From NCBI RefSeq assembly GCF_008831285.2, contig NC_045148.1, positions 15,106,802 to 15,170,801 on the forward strand: 64,000 bases of DNA. Direction: 5' to 3'. This document shows positions 21,720 through 32,647 of this stretch, piece after piece. Origin of the DNA: Nymphaea colorata (taxonomy: Eukaryota > Streptophyta > Magnoliopsida > Nymphaeales > Nymphaeaceae). The first letter of the stretch is position 1, and each line of letters starts with the position of its first letter. The notes beneath the pieces were generated by a model. That model was given only the letters and a program-made list of their open reading frames with translations, did no database searches and was not told the DNA's origin. A program made the translations under genes and the position numbers.

Positions 21720-23954
21720 TTTGGAACTTTAAGAAGTTTGGGAAGATGAAAAATGATTGGCATCATTTATTGTGAACTCTTCACCAGTTTGTGCAATATT
21801 TTGCCAAGGCATACATGATATTTTGAGATGCTTTCACCCAATCAAATATTTCGCTTCCCTTTGAACATTGGGAAATATTTTGAACTTTTTGAAGTGTCGG
21901 AATTCATTTGTCAAACAGTAGAAATTCATTTGTCAAATAGTAAAATTCTCATTCTTATTCATTATTGAACTACAATGAAAGAATCTTGTTATTTAATTAC
22001 TCCAAGTTCAAACGTATAACTACTAATATTACTGAGTGCAAAAATTTAAACATTGGGTAAGTAGTAAGAATCCATGTGCTGTTCGGATCTAGTGAAAGTC
22101 GTAATTGGTTGCTAATAATGTCAATGGCTGAGATGAATGATCCTCCTTAGCTAGTCAATCTCTTACTTTGCAAGTGGCCATTATCACATATAATTGAGCA
22201 AATATTTCTCCGTCCGATATGCTCACATTTATATATCCCGATTGAAGGTATGGATTAAGCATGTAGTTTTCGATATGAAATAGGCCATCGACACGATCAA
22301 GTCACTTGGTTTAACCAAGTTTAAGCTGCCCAGTTCTTTTTGGTCAGCATGAACAGCGTACTCTGCACAATCGGCCATATTGAACAAGTAAATCGGTACG
22401 ATTTATATATATGTGTATATATAGAAAAGACATATCGGCCTTCCCAGTTAATTTTTATATAGCATGTCTGGCCACCTCCACAAACTGTATGTCCCATCTA
22501 AGGCATGGGTATTAAGTTAGTTGGCAAGTAGGATCCTTAGAATTGGTGGAAAAAACTTTCCCTCCACCTAAAAAAAAAAATTCTTGGTTTAAAATTTTAT
22601 CGAATAAAATTTTTCATGTTTATCAAACACTTGAAATATTTAGTAGAGACTTTTTTTGCACTTACCAAATACAACCTGAATGGGTGTGAAAAAATTTCCT
22701 CCAACCTTATTCCTGAAATTTTTTCTATGTTAAAAAAGTGCATGGATTTATTTTCTGGGTACATCCAACGCACCCTTAATGATGTTAACTGGTCCTGGTC
22801 CTAGAAAGGGACCAGGAAAGCCAGATTTTTTTTTTTTTCTCTGGTGAAGATTGTGCCGTGTTGTATTTTAGTACCACATATCGTTCGTCCCCAAATTTCC
22901 GTTGCATGCCGACGGGCGAATGTTGCGAGGGAGCTGGCCGGACGGTGTCAATTTATACCATGTTTGAACCCGCAATCTGAATTTATAATTTGAATTTGAT
23001 CCAAATTAGATTTTTTGATTGACATCCGAATATGGGTCCGACTTTAAAACCAAATCCAAAAAAGAACTTTCTACGTGTATGGACATTAGATGTAAGATAT
23101 TTATCTAAACAAAACTCGGTTTAAAACAAAACAAAACTTTCTTAATATAAATTTTTAAATTTAAAATAAAAATTAAATGTAATAGTGATACTAGGTTTGA
23201 ACTGCTGACCATGCCCAACTGCATTAAAAAGACATTATTATACTCAAAATTTCATTTTACCTCTCAATAGTTTTCTAATTACAGGTAACCTGCTGATGGA
23301 TTAATTGACCCGTGCAATTAGTGGTTGATCAATGATCTGCCATGTCTAGTTTTTACCAACTTCTATTTATATAGTAATTGGTAAATAACTTACCGCTTGG
23401 GTAAGAGAGAGAAACCAGACCTTGTTAAATAGTGTTTTAACAAAATGTGAACTTCTTAATAGTTATTGTTTTAGTTCAAGTTATTTTTGTAAAAAAAAAA
23501 AGATCTTTTCCGCTTATCAAGATTTTGATTTTTTTATTATTAAAGAAACATTATTAAAGTAAAAATGACTTAACTAACAATTTGTTTCTCACCATATCAC
23601 TCTTAAAATCATATTAATAAGGTTAGACTGTAGAAAAAATACTTTAATAATTAATTCTAATGGGTCTGGTTTTGGTCACTTACAAGTGAACTGGTTTCTA
23701 CCAATTTCATAAATCATGTTTTAGTTCAAATTATTTTTGTAAAAAAAAAATAATCTTTTCTACTATTAATATTTCTAGAGTGTCACAGCCATGTAACTAA
23801 GATCATCCATCGTAAGCAAATGGAGGGTTGAGAGAAAAACAATGAGAAAAATACATGAACTAATACTAAGTAACTAAAATGTTTATCACCTCATGTTGGA
23901 TTGGATGACCTTAGTTAGATTGTTGAGTAACTCTTAAAGCCATCGTCGTCTGCC
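21720..23954. other. Intergenic: 3' flank of block A and old repeats
   Basis: The part from about 22065 to 22360 matches 38230-38330 plus 39235-39410 downstream of block B, showing that the duplication includes the 3' flank. A relic of the intron-1 block is near 22800-22920. A block near 23140-23320 recurs at 39975 and 44564. From 23340 to 23720 there are two partial copies of a dispersed AT-rich repeat. No gene is seen. Confidence 0.5.
23340..23760 (+). repeat. Dispersed AT-rich repeat, two partial tandem copies
   Basis: The landmark tagttcaa(g/a)ttatttttgtaa followed by an A run and gatcttttc occurs twice, near 23470 and 23722. The same family is found near 50935 (+) and in inverted form at 11757-12000. 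Confidence 0.65.
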
Positions 23955-24306
23955 ATGTCTCTCCACCACCACATCCTTCTCATCTTCTTCTTGTTTCCTT
24001 CCTTCTTCATCACTGCCATATCGGCCAACTTGTCCCACTACTGGCCGGAGAGAAGATGCGGCAATCTCACCGTTAAGTATCCTTTCTACCTCTACTCGAC
24101 GAACTCCTTCCCTTCCCAAACAATCTGCAGCCCATCCTCACCCTCCCAACAAAGGACATCAACTGCAACTCCAAGAAGCTGTCCCTAGTCGACATGGTGA
24201 TCGATTTTGACCCCTGTTCGGCGCCTCGCCATAAGGTCTCCTTCGAACTGGATCCGGTTAACACGAACTACACTTTCCTCATCGATTACACCAAAAGCCC
24301 GTCATC

Positions 24307-24636
24307 TGTATAGAACTTGATCTATACTAGACACTCATATGCAATACCGTAGATCCATTTTATACAAATGTGAGTTTCACCCTAATCCTTATGTTGAGAG
24401 GAAGGCCTCAGTTTTTTTGTCTTTTTTTCTTTTCTGAAAGTATCTGTGTTCATATCTTAGTGAATAGTAAAGATCTGTGTGGCTGTGAATGTAGGAGATT
24501 ATTGCTCTGAACCACGTAAATCTTTGTCTTCTTCCTTGTTGCTTCTAACCCCTTCTTGAGAGTGCGTGAGAAGAGTTAGTGTTGCTCCTAACCCCTTGTT
24601 GGGAGTACGTGAGAAGAGTTAGTGTTGCTCCTAACA
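24307..24636 (-). mobile_element. Solo LTR (330 bp) with TSD tcatc
   Basis: The segment begins TGTATAG and ends CCTAACA, and is flanked by the direct repeat tcatc (24302-24306 and 24637-24641). The ectodomain homology continues on both sides. Read on the - strand it starts TGTTAGGAGCAACACTAAC, a typical LTR start, so this orientation is preferred. Near its right end a roughly 48-bp unit is tandemly duplicated. No internal region or partner LTR is present, as expected after LTR-LTR recombination. Confidence 0.8.
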
Positions 24637-24752
24637 TCATCTTCCTCGAGCAACTTCCGCTCGCCAACGTCGTCCCAGTTCGTCCTTCCTCCGGATCAGG
24701 CGTCATTGAGCGCCCAGTGGTTGTCGGTCTGCAACAGGTCCGTGGTGGTTCC

Positions 24753-24867
24753 TGTTGGGTCGGGTCCAGCCTCAATGGGACCCGATCCAGCCCGTCACTT
24801 AAGTGACGGGCGGAGAAAACAAAAGAGGGCACGCGATGTGCCCCCTCTCTCTCAATCTTTTTCGTAC

Positions 24868-24898
<31 letters not shown>

Positions 24899-25428
24899 GG
24901 GTTCCGTTTTTGGGAAAAGAAAAAGGAGAAGTGTGGTCTCTCGTGCTCTCTTTTGGCGGCTGCACAGCAAGAGGAGAGAAGGAGAAGAAGAGAGGAGAGA
25001 AGGAGAAGAGGAAAGGAGAGAAGGAGAGAGGAAGAGAAGGTTGCGAGCATTTGGCTAGAGCAAGATTTGATCCAAGGAGGAAGCCAGACGCATTTCCTCT
25101 CAATCCACGGTTTCTGCATTCAATCGGTGATATTTCCCTTGTTTTTCTCATATAGCTTTGGTGAGATATTATTGTTGGAGGGTTGGCTTTGTGTAGCCCC
25201 TCGTGGGAAAACTTATATTATTAATTATAGTGGATTGAGTTTTGGGTCGTAGTACCCCGTGGTTTTTACCCTCATTGTTTTGAGGGGTTTTCCATGTAAA
25301 AATCTTCTTGTGCATTTGTGATTGTTTGGTTGTTGTTTTGTTGCTTCTTGCATGATCGTTTTGGGCTATACTTCGTTGTTGGGTCCTGTATAGTAGATTC
25401 GTGTTTATCCGCATTTTTTATCCCAAAA
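24753..25428 (+). repeat. 5' LTR of the copia element
   Basis: About 676 bp, starting TGTTGGGTCGGG. It contains a (CT)n tract (24861-24897) and a purine-rich GGAGA stretch. The last bases read cccaaaa where the right LTR has cccaaca, so the end is placed by alignment. ORFs on both strands within it are artefacts of the purine and pyrimidine runs. Confidence 0.9.
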
Positions 25429-25431
25429 AAG

Positions 25432-25444
25432 TGGTATCAGAGCC
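25432..25444 (+). other. Primer-binding site (tRNA-iMet type)
   Basis: tggtatcagagcc, three bases after the left LTR, is the usual initiator-methionine tRNA primer site of plant LTR retrotransposons. Confidence 0.9.
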
Positions 25445-25447
25445 AAT

Positions 25448-26369
25448 ATGGTGGATAACAAAATTGATTTTGGTGCTAGCCGTATAATTAATCTAAATGG
25501 GACTAATTATAGTCTATGGAAAAATAAGATGAAAGATCTCTTATATGTGAAGGCTATGCACCTCTCAGTTTTTGCCAAAGAAAAGCCTGATTCTAAGTCT
25601 GACGAGGAATTGGAATTTAAACACGAACAAGTTTGTGGTTTCATTCGACATTTTGTGGATGAAAATGTTTATAATCATATCGAAGATGAAAATCATGCAT
25701 GTAGTTTGTAGGCAAAATTAGAAAATCTTTATGCCTCCAAAACAGGAAGTAGTAAATTATTTCCTCTGAAAAGATTTGATGAATTTGAGATTCAGGGACG
25801 GCAGTTCAGTGTCAGATTTTCTAAATGATTTTCAGGGGGTCATTAGTCAGTTATCTAGTATGGGCGTTAAATTTGAAGATGAGATTTTGGGATTATTATT
25901 GCTTGCTACTTTGCCTGATTCGTGGGAGACATTTAGAGTCTCGCTTACTAACTCTGCAGCTAATGGGATTGTTTTTTTAGAGATTGTTAAGTCAGGTATT
26001 CTCAATGAGGAGATGAGAAGAAAATCTCAGGCTTGCTCTTCTCAGACAGAGGTTCTTTTCACAGAGAACAGGGTGTGGAGTAAATTCAAGAGTGATCGGG
26101 GCAGAGATAAAAGCAGAAGCAAGTCCAAATCGAGATATAAGAATTTGAAATGCCACCACTGTAGAAAGAAAGGACATATAAAGAAGTACTACTTCCAGCT
26201 GAAGAAGGAGAATAAAATTGGGGAGAAACAGGAGAATAAAAATGACCGAGATGACAATGTCGCAGCTGCTGCACAACATGAAATGTTTGTGATGCTAACA
26301 TGGTTAATGTTGCCAGAGACGATACTTGTTGGCTTGTTGATAGTGGTTCAGGTCTGTTACTTCCCATAA
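25448..26369 (+). pseudogene. Copia gag region (broken)
   Basis: The ATG at 25448 opens a gag-like frame ([19 protein letters not shown]) that stops at 25711. Gag homology continues in another frame from 25776 (FLNDFQGVISQLSSMG) to a zinc-knuckle-like CHHCRKKGHIKKYY in which the last cysteine is replaced by tyrosine. The protease motif VDSGS is readable near 26330 in a different frame. The product of an intact copy would package the RNA and process the polyprotein. Confidence 0.8.
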
Positions 26370-26409
26370 GGATTTTTTCTCTTCATATATTTCTGGTGAT
26401 CTTGGCACT

Positions 26410-27650
26410 TTGAGAATGGGTAATGGTTCTTTGTCTCACGGTGCAGGCAAAGGCGACGTCATTCTGAAGAATGCGAATGGAGCTCTATTGAAGCTGACAA
26501 ATGTGAGACATGCACATGACATGCATCTGAACCTTATTTCTGTAGGAAGGCTCGATGAAGAAGGATATCACAACATTTTTGATGATGGTCAGTGGAAGCT
26601 TACTAGAGGTTCTTTGATTATTGCTCGAGGCAAGAGATGCAACAATAATCTTTATACTATGCAGGCATCAATTTTCAGAGACATGGTACATGTGACACAG
26701 GATGAGAAATCTATTGAGTTGTGGCACAGGAGGCTGGGACATATGAGTGACAAGGGACTGCAATTCTTGATCAAGAAGAATCTTCTACAAGATGTAAAGA
26801 GTGATGAACTTGACAAATGCAGTCATTGTTTTGCAGGGAAGGGGTCTCTTTCAAGAGTCATCCACCTTCCAGAAAGTCAGAAGCACTTAAGTTGGTTCAT
26901 ACAGATGTATGCGGTCCTATGAAAGTAAGTTCACATGGTGGTGCACTTTATTTTGTTACATTTATTGATGATTTTTACAGGAAAGTTTGGGTCTATTCTT
27001 TGAAAAGGAAAGACCAAGTCCTTGGTGTTTTCAATGACTTTCATGCACTGGTTGAAAGGCAGTCTGAAAAGAAACTAAAGTGTGTTCGCAACGATAATGT
27101 GGAAGAGTATATTGGTCCATTTGATGAGTATTGCAGATCTCATGGCATCAAGCACCAAAAGACTCCACCTAAGACTCCTCCATTGAATGGCGTGGCAGAA
27201 AGGATGAACATGATACTCATGGAGAGAGTTAGATGTCTCCTATCTGAAGCTAAGTTATCTGATTCTTTTTTGTGTGAAGCTTTACATACTGTTGTTTATG
27301 TGATTAACTTGTCTCCACATGTTCCTTTGGATGGTGATGTTCCTAACAGAGTTTGGTATGGGAAAGATGTATCTTATGAGCACTTACGTGTATTTGGATG
27401 CATGGCATTTATGCATATACCAAAGGATGAGAGGTCGAAGTTGGAATCGAAAAGCAGGTAGTGCGTGTTTTTGGGTTATGACCATGATCAATTTGGTTAC
27501 AGATTGTATGATCCAGTTGAGAAGAAGCTTGTCAGAAGCGAGGATGTGGTATTTGCTGAAGATCAAAATATTGAGGATATTCAGAAAATAGGAAAGGATT
27601 CTTCTCATAACAGCTATTTGTCAGTTGATGTGGAGTTTATTCCCTTGTAG
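26410..27650 (+). pseudogene. Copia GAG-pre-integrase and integrase region (broken)
   Basis: The GAG-pre-integrase motif LWHRRLGHMSDKGLQFL is followed, after a frame change near 26880, by the integrase core: HTDVCGP, FVTFIDDFYRKVW, RNDNVEEY (family RSDNGGEY) and NGVAERMN. A stop near 27462 cuts the frame before FLGYDHDQFGYRLYDP. Integrase inserts the cDNA into the host genome; this copy carries several disruptions. Confidence 0.85.
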
Positions 27651-27716
27651 AATACTTCAAAAGCAGTGCCAGATGATGATATTGGACAGATACATAATAG
27701 AGAATGACAAGTAGAC

Positions 27717-29424
27717 ATGTCATATATTCCTAATTCAGATGACGAAGGTGACGATCATAATTTGGAGGGTTCCTCCTCAGATGTAGATCGGCAGCAAAGA
27801 TCTATGAGGGAGCGACATCCCTTAACTACATATCTCGCACATGAATATATTTTGTTGACTGACAGTGGTGAGCCTGAATGCTATGAAGAAGCTATGCATG
27901 ATGTACACAAGGAAAAGTGGATGGAAGCCATGAAAGATGAGATGCAGTCACTTTACGACAACCACACCTTCGAGCTTGTGGAGTTGCCCCAAGACAAGAG
28001 GGCATTGAGAAACAAATGGGTTTTTAGAGTGAAGCATGATGAAAACTCTCTAAACCCAAGATACAAAGTCAGGTTGGTTGTGAAGGGGTTCAATCAGAGG
28101 AAAGGAGTTGACTTCGACGAGATATTCTCACTGGTGGTCAAGATGTTATCTATTAGAGTTGTTCTTAGTTTGGCAGTCAGTCTTGATTTGGAGATCGAGC
28201 AGATGGATGTGAAGACAGCTTTTCTTCATGGTGATCTTGATGAGAAAATATAAATGATGCAGCCCGAAGGTTTTCTTGTAAAAAGGTAAAGAAAATCATG
28301 TTTGCAGATTAAAGAAAAGCTTGTATGATCTGGGCAGTGGTACAAGAAGTTCGAGTCATTTATGGGGGAGTATGGCTACACCAAGACTACTTCAGATCAC
28401 TGCGTCTTTGTGAAGAAATTCTCAGGTGATGATTTTGTTATTTTGTTTATTTATGTTGATGACATGGTTATTTTTGGCAATAGTATCTCAAGAATTTCAA
28501 GCTTGAAAAAAAAGTTGAGCAAGTCTTTTGCTATGAAAGACTTGGGACCTGCTAGTCAAATTTTGGGTATGAAGATCACACGAGATAGAAAGTCGAAGAA
28601 GGTATGGCTATCTCAGGAGAAGTACATTGAAAAGGTACTTCAAAGATTTCACATGGACAAGGCAAAGCCTGTTAGCACCCCTCTTGCAGCGCATTTCAAG
28701 TTGAGCACCAAGCAGAGTCCAAGGACAGATTCAGAAAAGGAAGATATGGAGAAGATTCTCTATGCCTCAGTCACAGGTAGTCTGATGTATGCTATGGTAT
28801 GTACTATACCTGATATTGCTCATTCAGTTGGAGTTGTTAGTCGGTTTGTCTCAAATCCAAGAAAGATACACTGGGAAGCAATTAAATGGATTTTGAGATA
28901 CCTTCGTGGGACTAGCAGTTTTTCACTTTGTTTTGGAGCAGAAAAACCTTTTCTTGTTGGCTATACAGATTCAGACATGGCAGGAGACATTGATGGGATC
29001 TACATCTGGTTTTTTATTGACATATGCAGGTGGTGCAGTTTCTTGGCAATCAAAACTTCAAAAATGTGTAACATTATCTACTACTGAAGCAGAGTTTATT
29101 GCAGCTACAGAGGCAAACAAGGAGCTCCTATGGATGAAGAGGTTCATGCAGGAACTTCAGTTCAGTCAAGACGAATATGTGCTTTACTGTGACAGTCAGA
29201 GTGCTATTCACCTTGGAAAGAATTCTACTTTTTATGCAAGGTCAAAGCATATAGACGTAAGGTATCATTGGATACGTGATGTTCTAGAGTCGAAGCAGTT
29301 TGTTCTTTATAAGATCCATACAGATGATAATCCTGCAGATATGATGACGAAGTCTCTACCTAAAGAGAAACATGATATGTGTAGAGACTTTAGTTTGAAT
29401 GACTGCTTTAAGGTAGTATATTAA
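27717..29424 (+). pseudogene. Copia reverse transcriptase and RNase H region (broken)
   Basis: The RT start is seen in WMEAMKDEMQSL and NKWVFRVK, and QMDVKTAFLHGDL precedes a stop at 28251-28253. RT continues from 28362 with the intact catalytic YVDDMVIFG and ends in RNase H (AVSWQSKLQKCVTLSTTEAE), which is in another frame from 28906. It ends at 29422-29424, about 50 bases before the right LTR. At least one stop and one frame change interrupt it. Confidence 0.85.
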
Positions 29425-29476
29425 TTTTGTTCATTTTTGCATGAATGTTCCCTCACTTGAGGCTGGAGGGGGAGTT

Positions 29477-29590
29477 TATTGGGTCGGGTCCAGCCTCAAT
29501 GGGACCCGATCCAGCCCGTCACTTAAGTGACGGGCAGAGAAAACAAAAGAGGGCACGTGATGTGCCCCCTCTCTCTCAATCTTTTTCGTA

Positions 29591-29626
<36 letters not shown>

Positions 29627-30142
29627 GGGTTCCGTTTTTTGGAAAAGAAAAAGGAGAGGTGTGGTCTCTCGTGCTCTCTTTTGGTGGCTGCACAGCAAGA
29701 GGAGAGAAGGAGAAGAAGAGAGGAGAGAAGGAGAAGAGAAAAGGAGAGAAGGAGAGAGGAAGAGAAGGTTGCGAGCATTTGGCTAGAGCAAGATTCGATC
29801 CAAGGAGGAAGCCAGACGCATATCCTCTCAATCCACGTTTTCCGCATTCAATCGGTGATATTTTCCTTGTTTTTCTCATATAGCTTTGGTGAGATATTAT
29901 TGTTGGAGGGTTAGCTTTGTGTAGTCCTTTGTGGGAAAACTTATATCATTGATTATAGTGGATTGAGTTTTGGGTCGTAGTACCCCGTGGTTTTTACCCT
30001 CATTGTTTTGAGGGGTTTTCCATGTAAAAATTTTCTCGTGCATTTGTGATTGCTTGGTCGTTGTTTTGTTACTTCTTGTATGATCGTTTTGGGCTATACT
30101 TCGTTGTTGAATCCTTGTTTATCAGCATTTTTTATCCCAACA
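29477..30142 (+). repeat. 3' LTR of the copia element
   Basis: About 666 bp, starting TATTGGGTCGGG (second base changed from G) and ending CCCAACA just before the gttcc target-site duplication. It differs from the left LTR by scattered substitutions and a few small indels near its end. Confidence 0.9.
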
Positions 30143-30345
30143 GTTCCCTTCTCGAGCGCCAGCGGTATCCCTAACAACGGCAGCTTCCCAGTGGTCGTCA
30201 AGAATGTGTTCATTATGGAATGGAGCCAGGAGAACTTTATGTTCCGGTTGTGAAGTAACCATGGGAGCATGCGGGCGTAAGACGTCGACCGAGCCGTTCA
30301 TTTGCTTCTGCAACGATGGGGCGCACGATGAAGACTGCAATGACC

Positions 30346-31797
30346 GTGAGCCATTCGATCCCCTCCCTCCCTTGTGCTTACCATGGGAATCAACTATGAG
30401 TCTCAACTTGAAAGACCGTGTGTGCTTAATACGCGTATCAATTATGAGTGTCAATTTAATCAACTATTCACAAATGTTATTGACCTTAAAAAGTTTGGCT
30501 AGTTTTACATGTAGCGTCTTGTAAATTATGAATTAAACTATTTAAATAACTCATAATTAATTTACGTAGTCTTTATATATGTACACATATATATATAGCA
30601 TATGGCATGTAACATACACTATTCGTTCAATATATGTTAAAATAATTTGAACCTCATGTCAGCCATCAATTTGAGGCGGCTGTTTCTGTTTGAGATTGAG
30701 CTTAGAACGTTGGGCACCTGTTTGATGAACTTCAAAAGTTGGGCAGCGATTTGAAATTCTTGCAAATGAATAAAATCACGACTAAAAAAAATATTCAACC
30801 AATCGAATGGATAGACTCAAGGGCCGAATTCCATATCTGCCTTCCACTAGTCATGCATTAAATAAAGCCATGAAATTAGAGGCCATGCATTACTATGAAA
30901 AGGACGCCTATGGAACATTATCCGGGCGACTAAGAAACTAATTTGCCAAATGCTCCGGTGATGATTGATGAACATTTTTAATTTTTAATGGTATTTATAT
31001 GTTTTATTTATGGATTTATTTAATTGCCAATTAGCTCACACATTTGGGGAGGACCTGCCCAAAGTCGAGCAATTTGAATTATTGCAAGGACTTACAAAAT
31101 CGGGCCTGCAACAATAAAATCCACTAAATGATATGTTAGAATAAGTACATGTGGTCCAACTTAAGCTAATTGATGTCATGAGAGAGAGAGAGGCATGTGG
31201 GTCGATTTTTTTTAAAGGGCCAAAACTGTCCCGCACTGCAACATTTACCTGCATAGTAGAAGAGGATTTATCAGTAAACTTGGGATTTGGACGGAATGGA
31301 TCGAGCGAGTAGATGGACGATCGTCTCCTCAAGAATAAACATTCCTCGACCGAAAGGAGGAGAAAAAAAAGGGTGAAATGTGAGCATTGTTTTGGCAATG
31401 TATCACTCAACGAGGCACTATCATGACAAAAAATTTATTTTGACCAAGTCGTGATTCAAATTTGTGGAAATTGTTGTAAAGATGCCCTTGATCAGTCCCA
31501 TTCTATCCAATTGAATGTGGTACAGTGAGAGAAGAAAGTTGGCGGACAGGAAGAAGGCCGTGGAGTGTAGGTTTCCACCAAAGTCACCGGCCGGGTCAAT
31601 CCTCTTCTCTTGGTTTTCTAAGAATTCAGAGGAAGATCTTTCCTGTTATGGGTGTCTATCCACCAAAAGAAAGGAGTCGAACTCCAAAGAAAGAGGGATC
31701 AGTACAAGGCTGTCTTCCGTCTGATCAGAAGTCTCCTTTTCAATACCCAACTCGCTCCTCTCCTGGTCGAGATATTGAACCATTTCTCGCAAGTCAG
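30346..31797. other. Intergenic between the interrupted unit and block B
   Basis: The first 230 bases are the intron-1 relic shared with 12100-12290. A short copy of the unit tandemly repeated at 15465-16370 is at about 30599-30665. From about 31410 the promoter/leader block shared with 16380 begins and runs to the ectodomain exon at 31798. No gene was recognised in between. Confidence 0.5.
31410..31660 (+). promoter_or_regulatory. Shared promoter/leader block, copy 2
   Basis: Same block as at 16380, with gaggcact, atttattttgacc (W-box core TTGACC at 31440-31445) and caaatttgtggaaattg. The following leader (gaagaaggccgtgga and on) is closer to the copies at 40270 and 44865 than to 16380. Confidence 0.5.
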
Positions 31798-32647
31798 ATG
31801 AAGGCTTTCTTCTTCTGCTCCTTCTTGTTCTTCTGCTTCAACCCATCCTTTACAGCAGCAGAGATCCCAGAATACAGGGACTGCGCCCCGGCGTCCTGCA
31901 ATGGCATCGCCGTCCACTATCCCTTCTCCCTTTCCGCCTCCACACCCGGGACAAGTTGTGGGATCCCAAGTCTGCGACTCACCTGCCAAGGGGACAAGGC
32001 CGATGCCCTTCTCTTCCTGATTACGCCCACGGGTCTCAAGTTAATTGTCAAGAGCATCAACTACACGACTCAGACCATCAAGCTGGCCATCGACCGCAAC
32101 CTGTTAGTTGTCAACAACCAGTGCCCGCTTCCATCCAAGAATATCACTGTTTCCGATATCACCAATTCCGATGGTGAATCCATTCTCAGCTTCGCTACGA
32201 ATTATACAATGGGGATCTTCTTCTTCAGATGCTCTACCAAGCCTATTGATAGTGGAGTGCCCCACTATAGCGGCGGTGATTCCTCGAGCTACAATTTCAC
32301 TTCCAACCTAGTCTCTGCGTGTTCTGACCCTGGCGCTACCTCCTACTCCTACGCCTTCTCTGACGACTCTTTCACCTTAGCTTCGTGGACCAGCTGCCGA
32401 ACGACGCTGGGCTTCCCCGTCTTGATATCATCTTCTTCTCGCGACGCCCGGACCATGTGGACGTCCTTGACCGAGGGGTTCGACGTGGTTTGGACGGTCA
32501 ATAGTATGGGGGACTGCCTCGGCTGCACCGCCTCAGGTGGGCGCTGTGGATACAACACCACCGGCGACCACTTCCTTTGCTTCTGCAGACAGGATGCGCA
32601 TTCTGTCAATTGCAACCAGCCCGATGCCCCATCCCCGTCCTCATCGC
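31798..32647 (+). CDS. Stand-alone LRK10L-2 ectodomain exon (block B)
   Basis: The sister of the exon at 16783, with the same length (850 nt, 283 codons plus one base), signal peptide and phase-1 donor. The ATG at 31798 is preferred over the longer open frame from 31525 because it starts the signal peptide and the sister copy has no such extension. The second half (from about 32271) is nearly base-identical to 17261-17632, while the first half has several amino-acid changes (for example SCGIPSLRLTC for SCSVPGLKLTC). It lies upstream of an ectodomain exon with a nonsense codon (33755) and an intact mini-exon and kinase exon (36372, 36827), to which it could be spliced in frame. Products would be a receptor kinase if so spliced, or a secreted ectodomain if not. 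Confidence 0.75.

Larger units (their letters stand above)
24753..30142 (+). mobile_element. Full-length Ty1/copia LTR retrotransposon, coding region decayed
   Basis: LTRs at 24753-25428 and 29477-30142 are nearly identical. The 5-bp target-site duplication gttcc is at 24748-24752 and 30143-30147. A primer site complementary to initiator-Met tRNA (tggtatcagagcc, 25432-25444) follows the left LTR, and a polypurine tract (ggaggggga) precedes the right one. The order gag, protease, integrase, reverse transcriptase, RNase H fits Ty1/copia (TNT1/Tork-like by recall). The coding region is broken by several stops and frame changes, so this copy is not autonomous. It inserted into the ectodomain pseudogene in the + orientation. 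Confidence 0.95.
23955..30345 (+). pseudogene. LRK10L-2 ectodomain exon destroyed by deletions and two LTR insertions
   Basis: The start (MSLHHHILLIFFLFPSFFIT, then ERRCGNLTVKYPFYL) is a diverged copy of the MPLHH-type ectodomain exon. An internal deletion removes the stretch around the second Cys of GUB_WAK_bind. The exon is then cut by a solo LTR (24307-24636) and by a 5.4-kb copia element (24753-30142). Ectodomain sequence resumes exactly after the copia target-site duplication (30143) with SASGIPNNGSFPVVVKN, changes frame, and ends CSGCEVTMGACGRKT and FICFCNDG at a phase-1 donor after 30345. No mini-exon or kinase exon is seen before the next ectodomain at 31798. It cannot encode a working ectodomain. 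Confidence 0.9.

Noticed and set aside
24622-25252. ORFs of 99-177 aa on both strands in the left copia LTR (and their twins at 29476-29914)
   Set aside because: They arise from (CT)n and GGAGA runs in the LTRs, are present in both LTR copies and include simple-sequence protein such as RERERER.
31525-31797. Upstream extension of the 31798 ectodomain frame (91 extra residues)
   Set aside because: The extension is leader sequence that happens to be open; the sister exon at 16783 does not keep it, and the ATG at 31798 starts a proper signal peptide.
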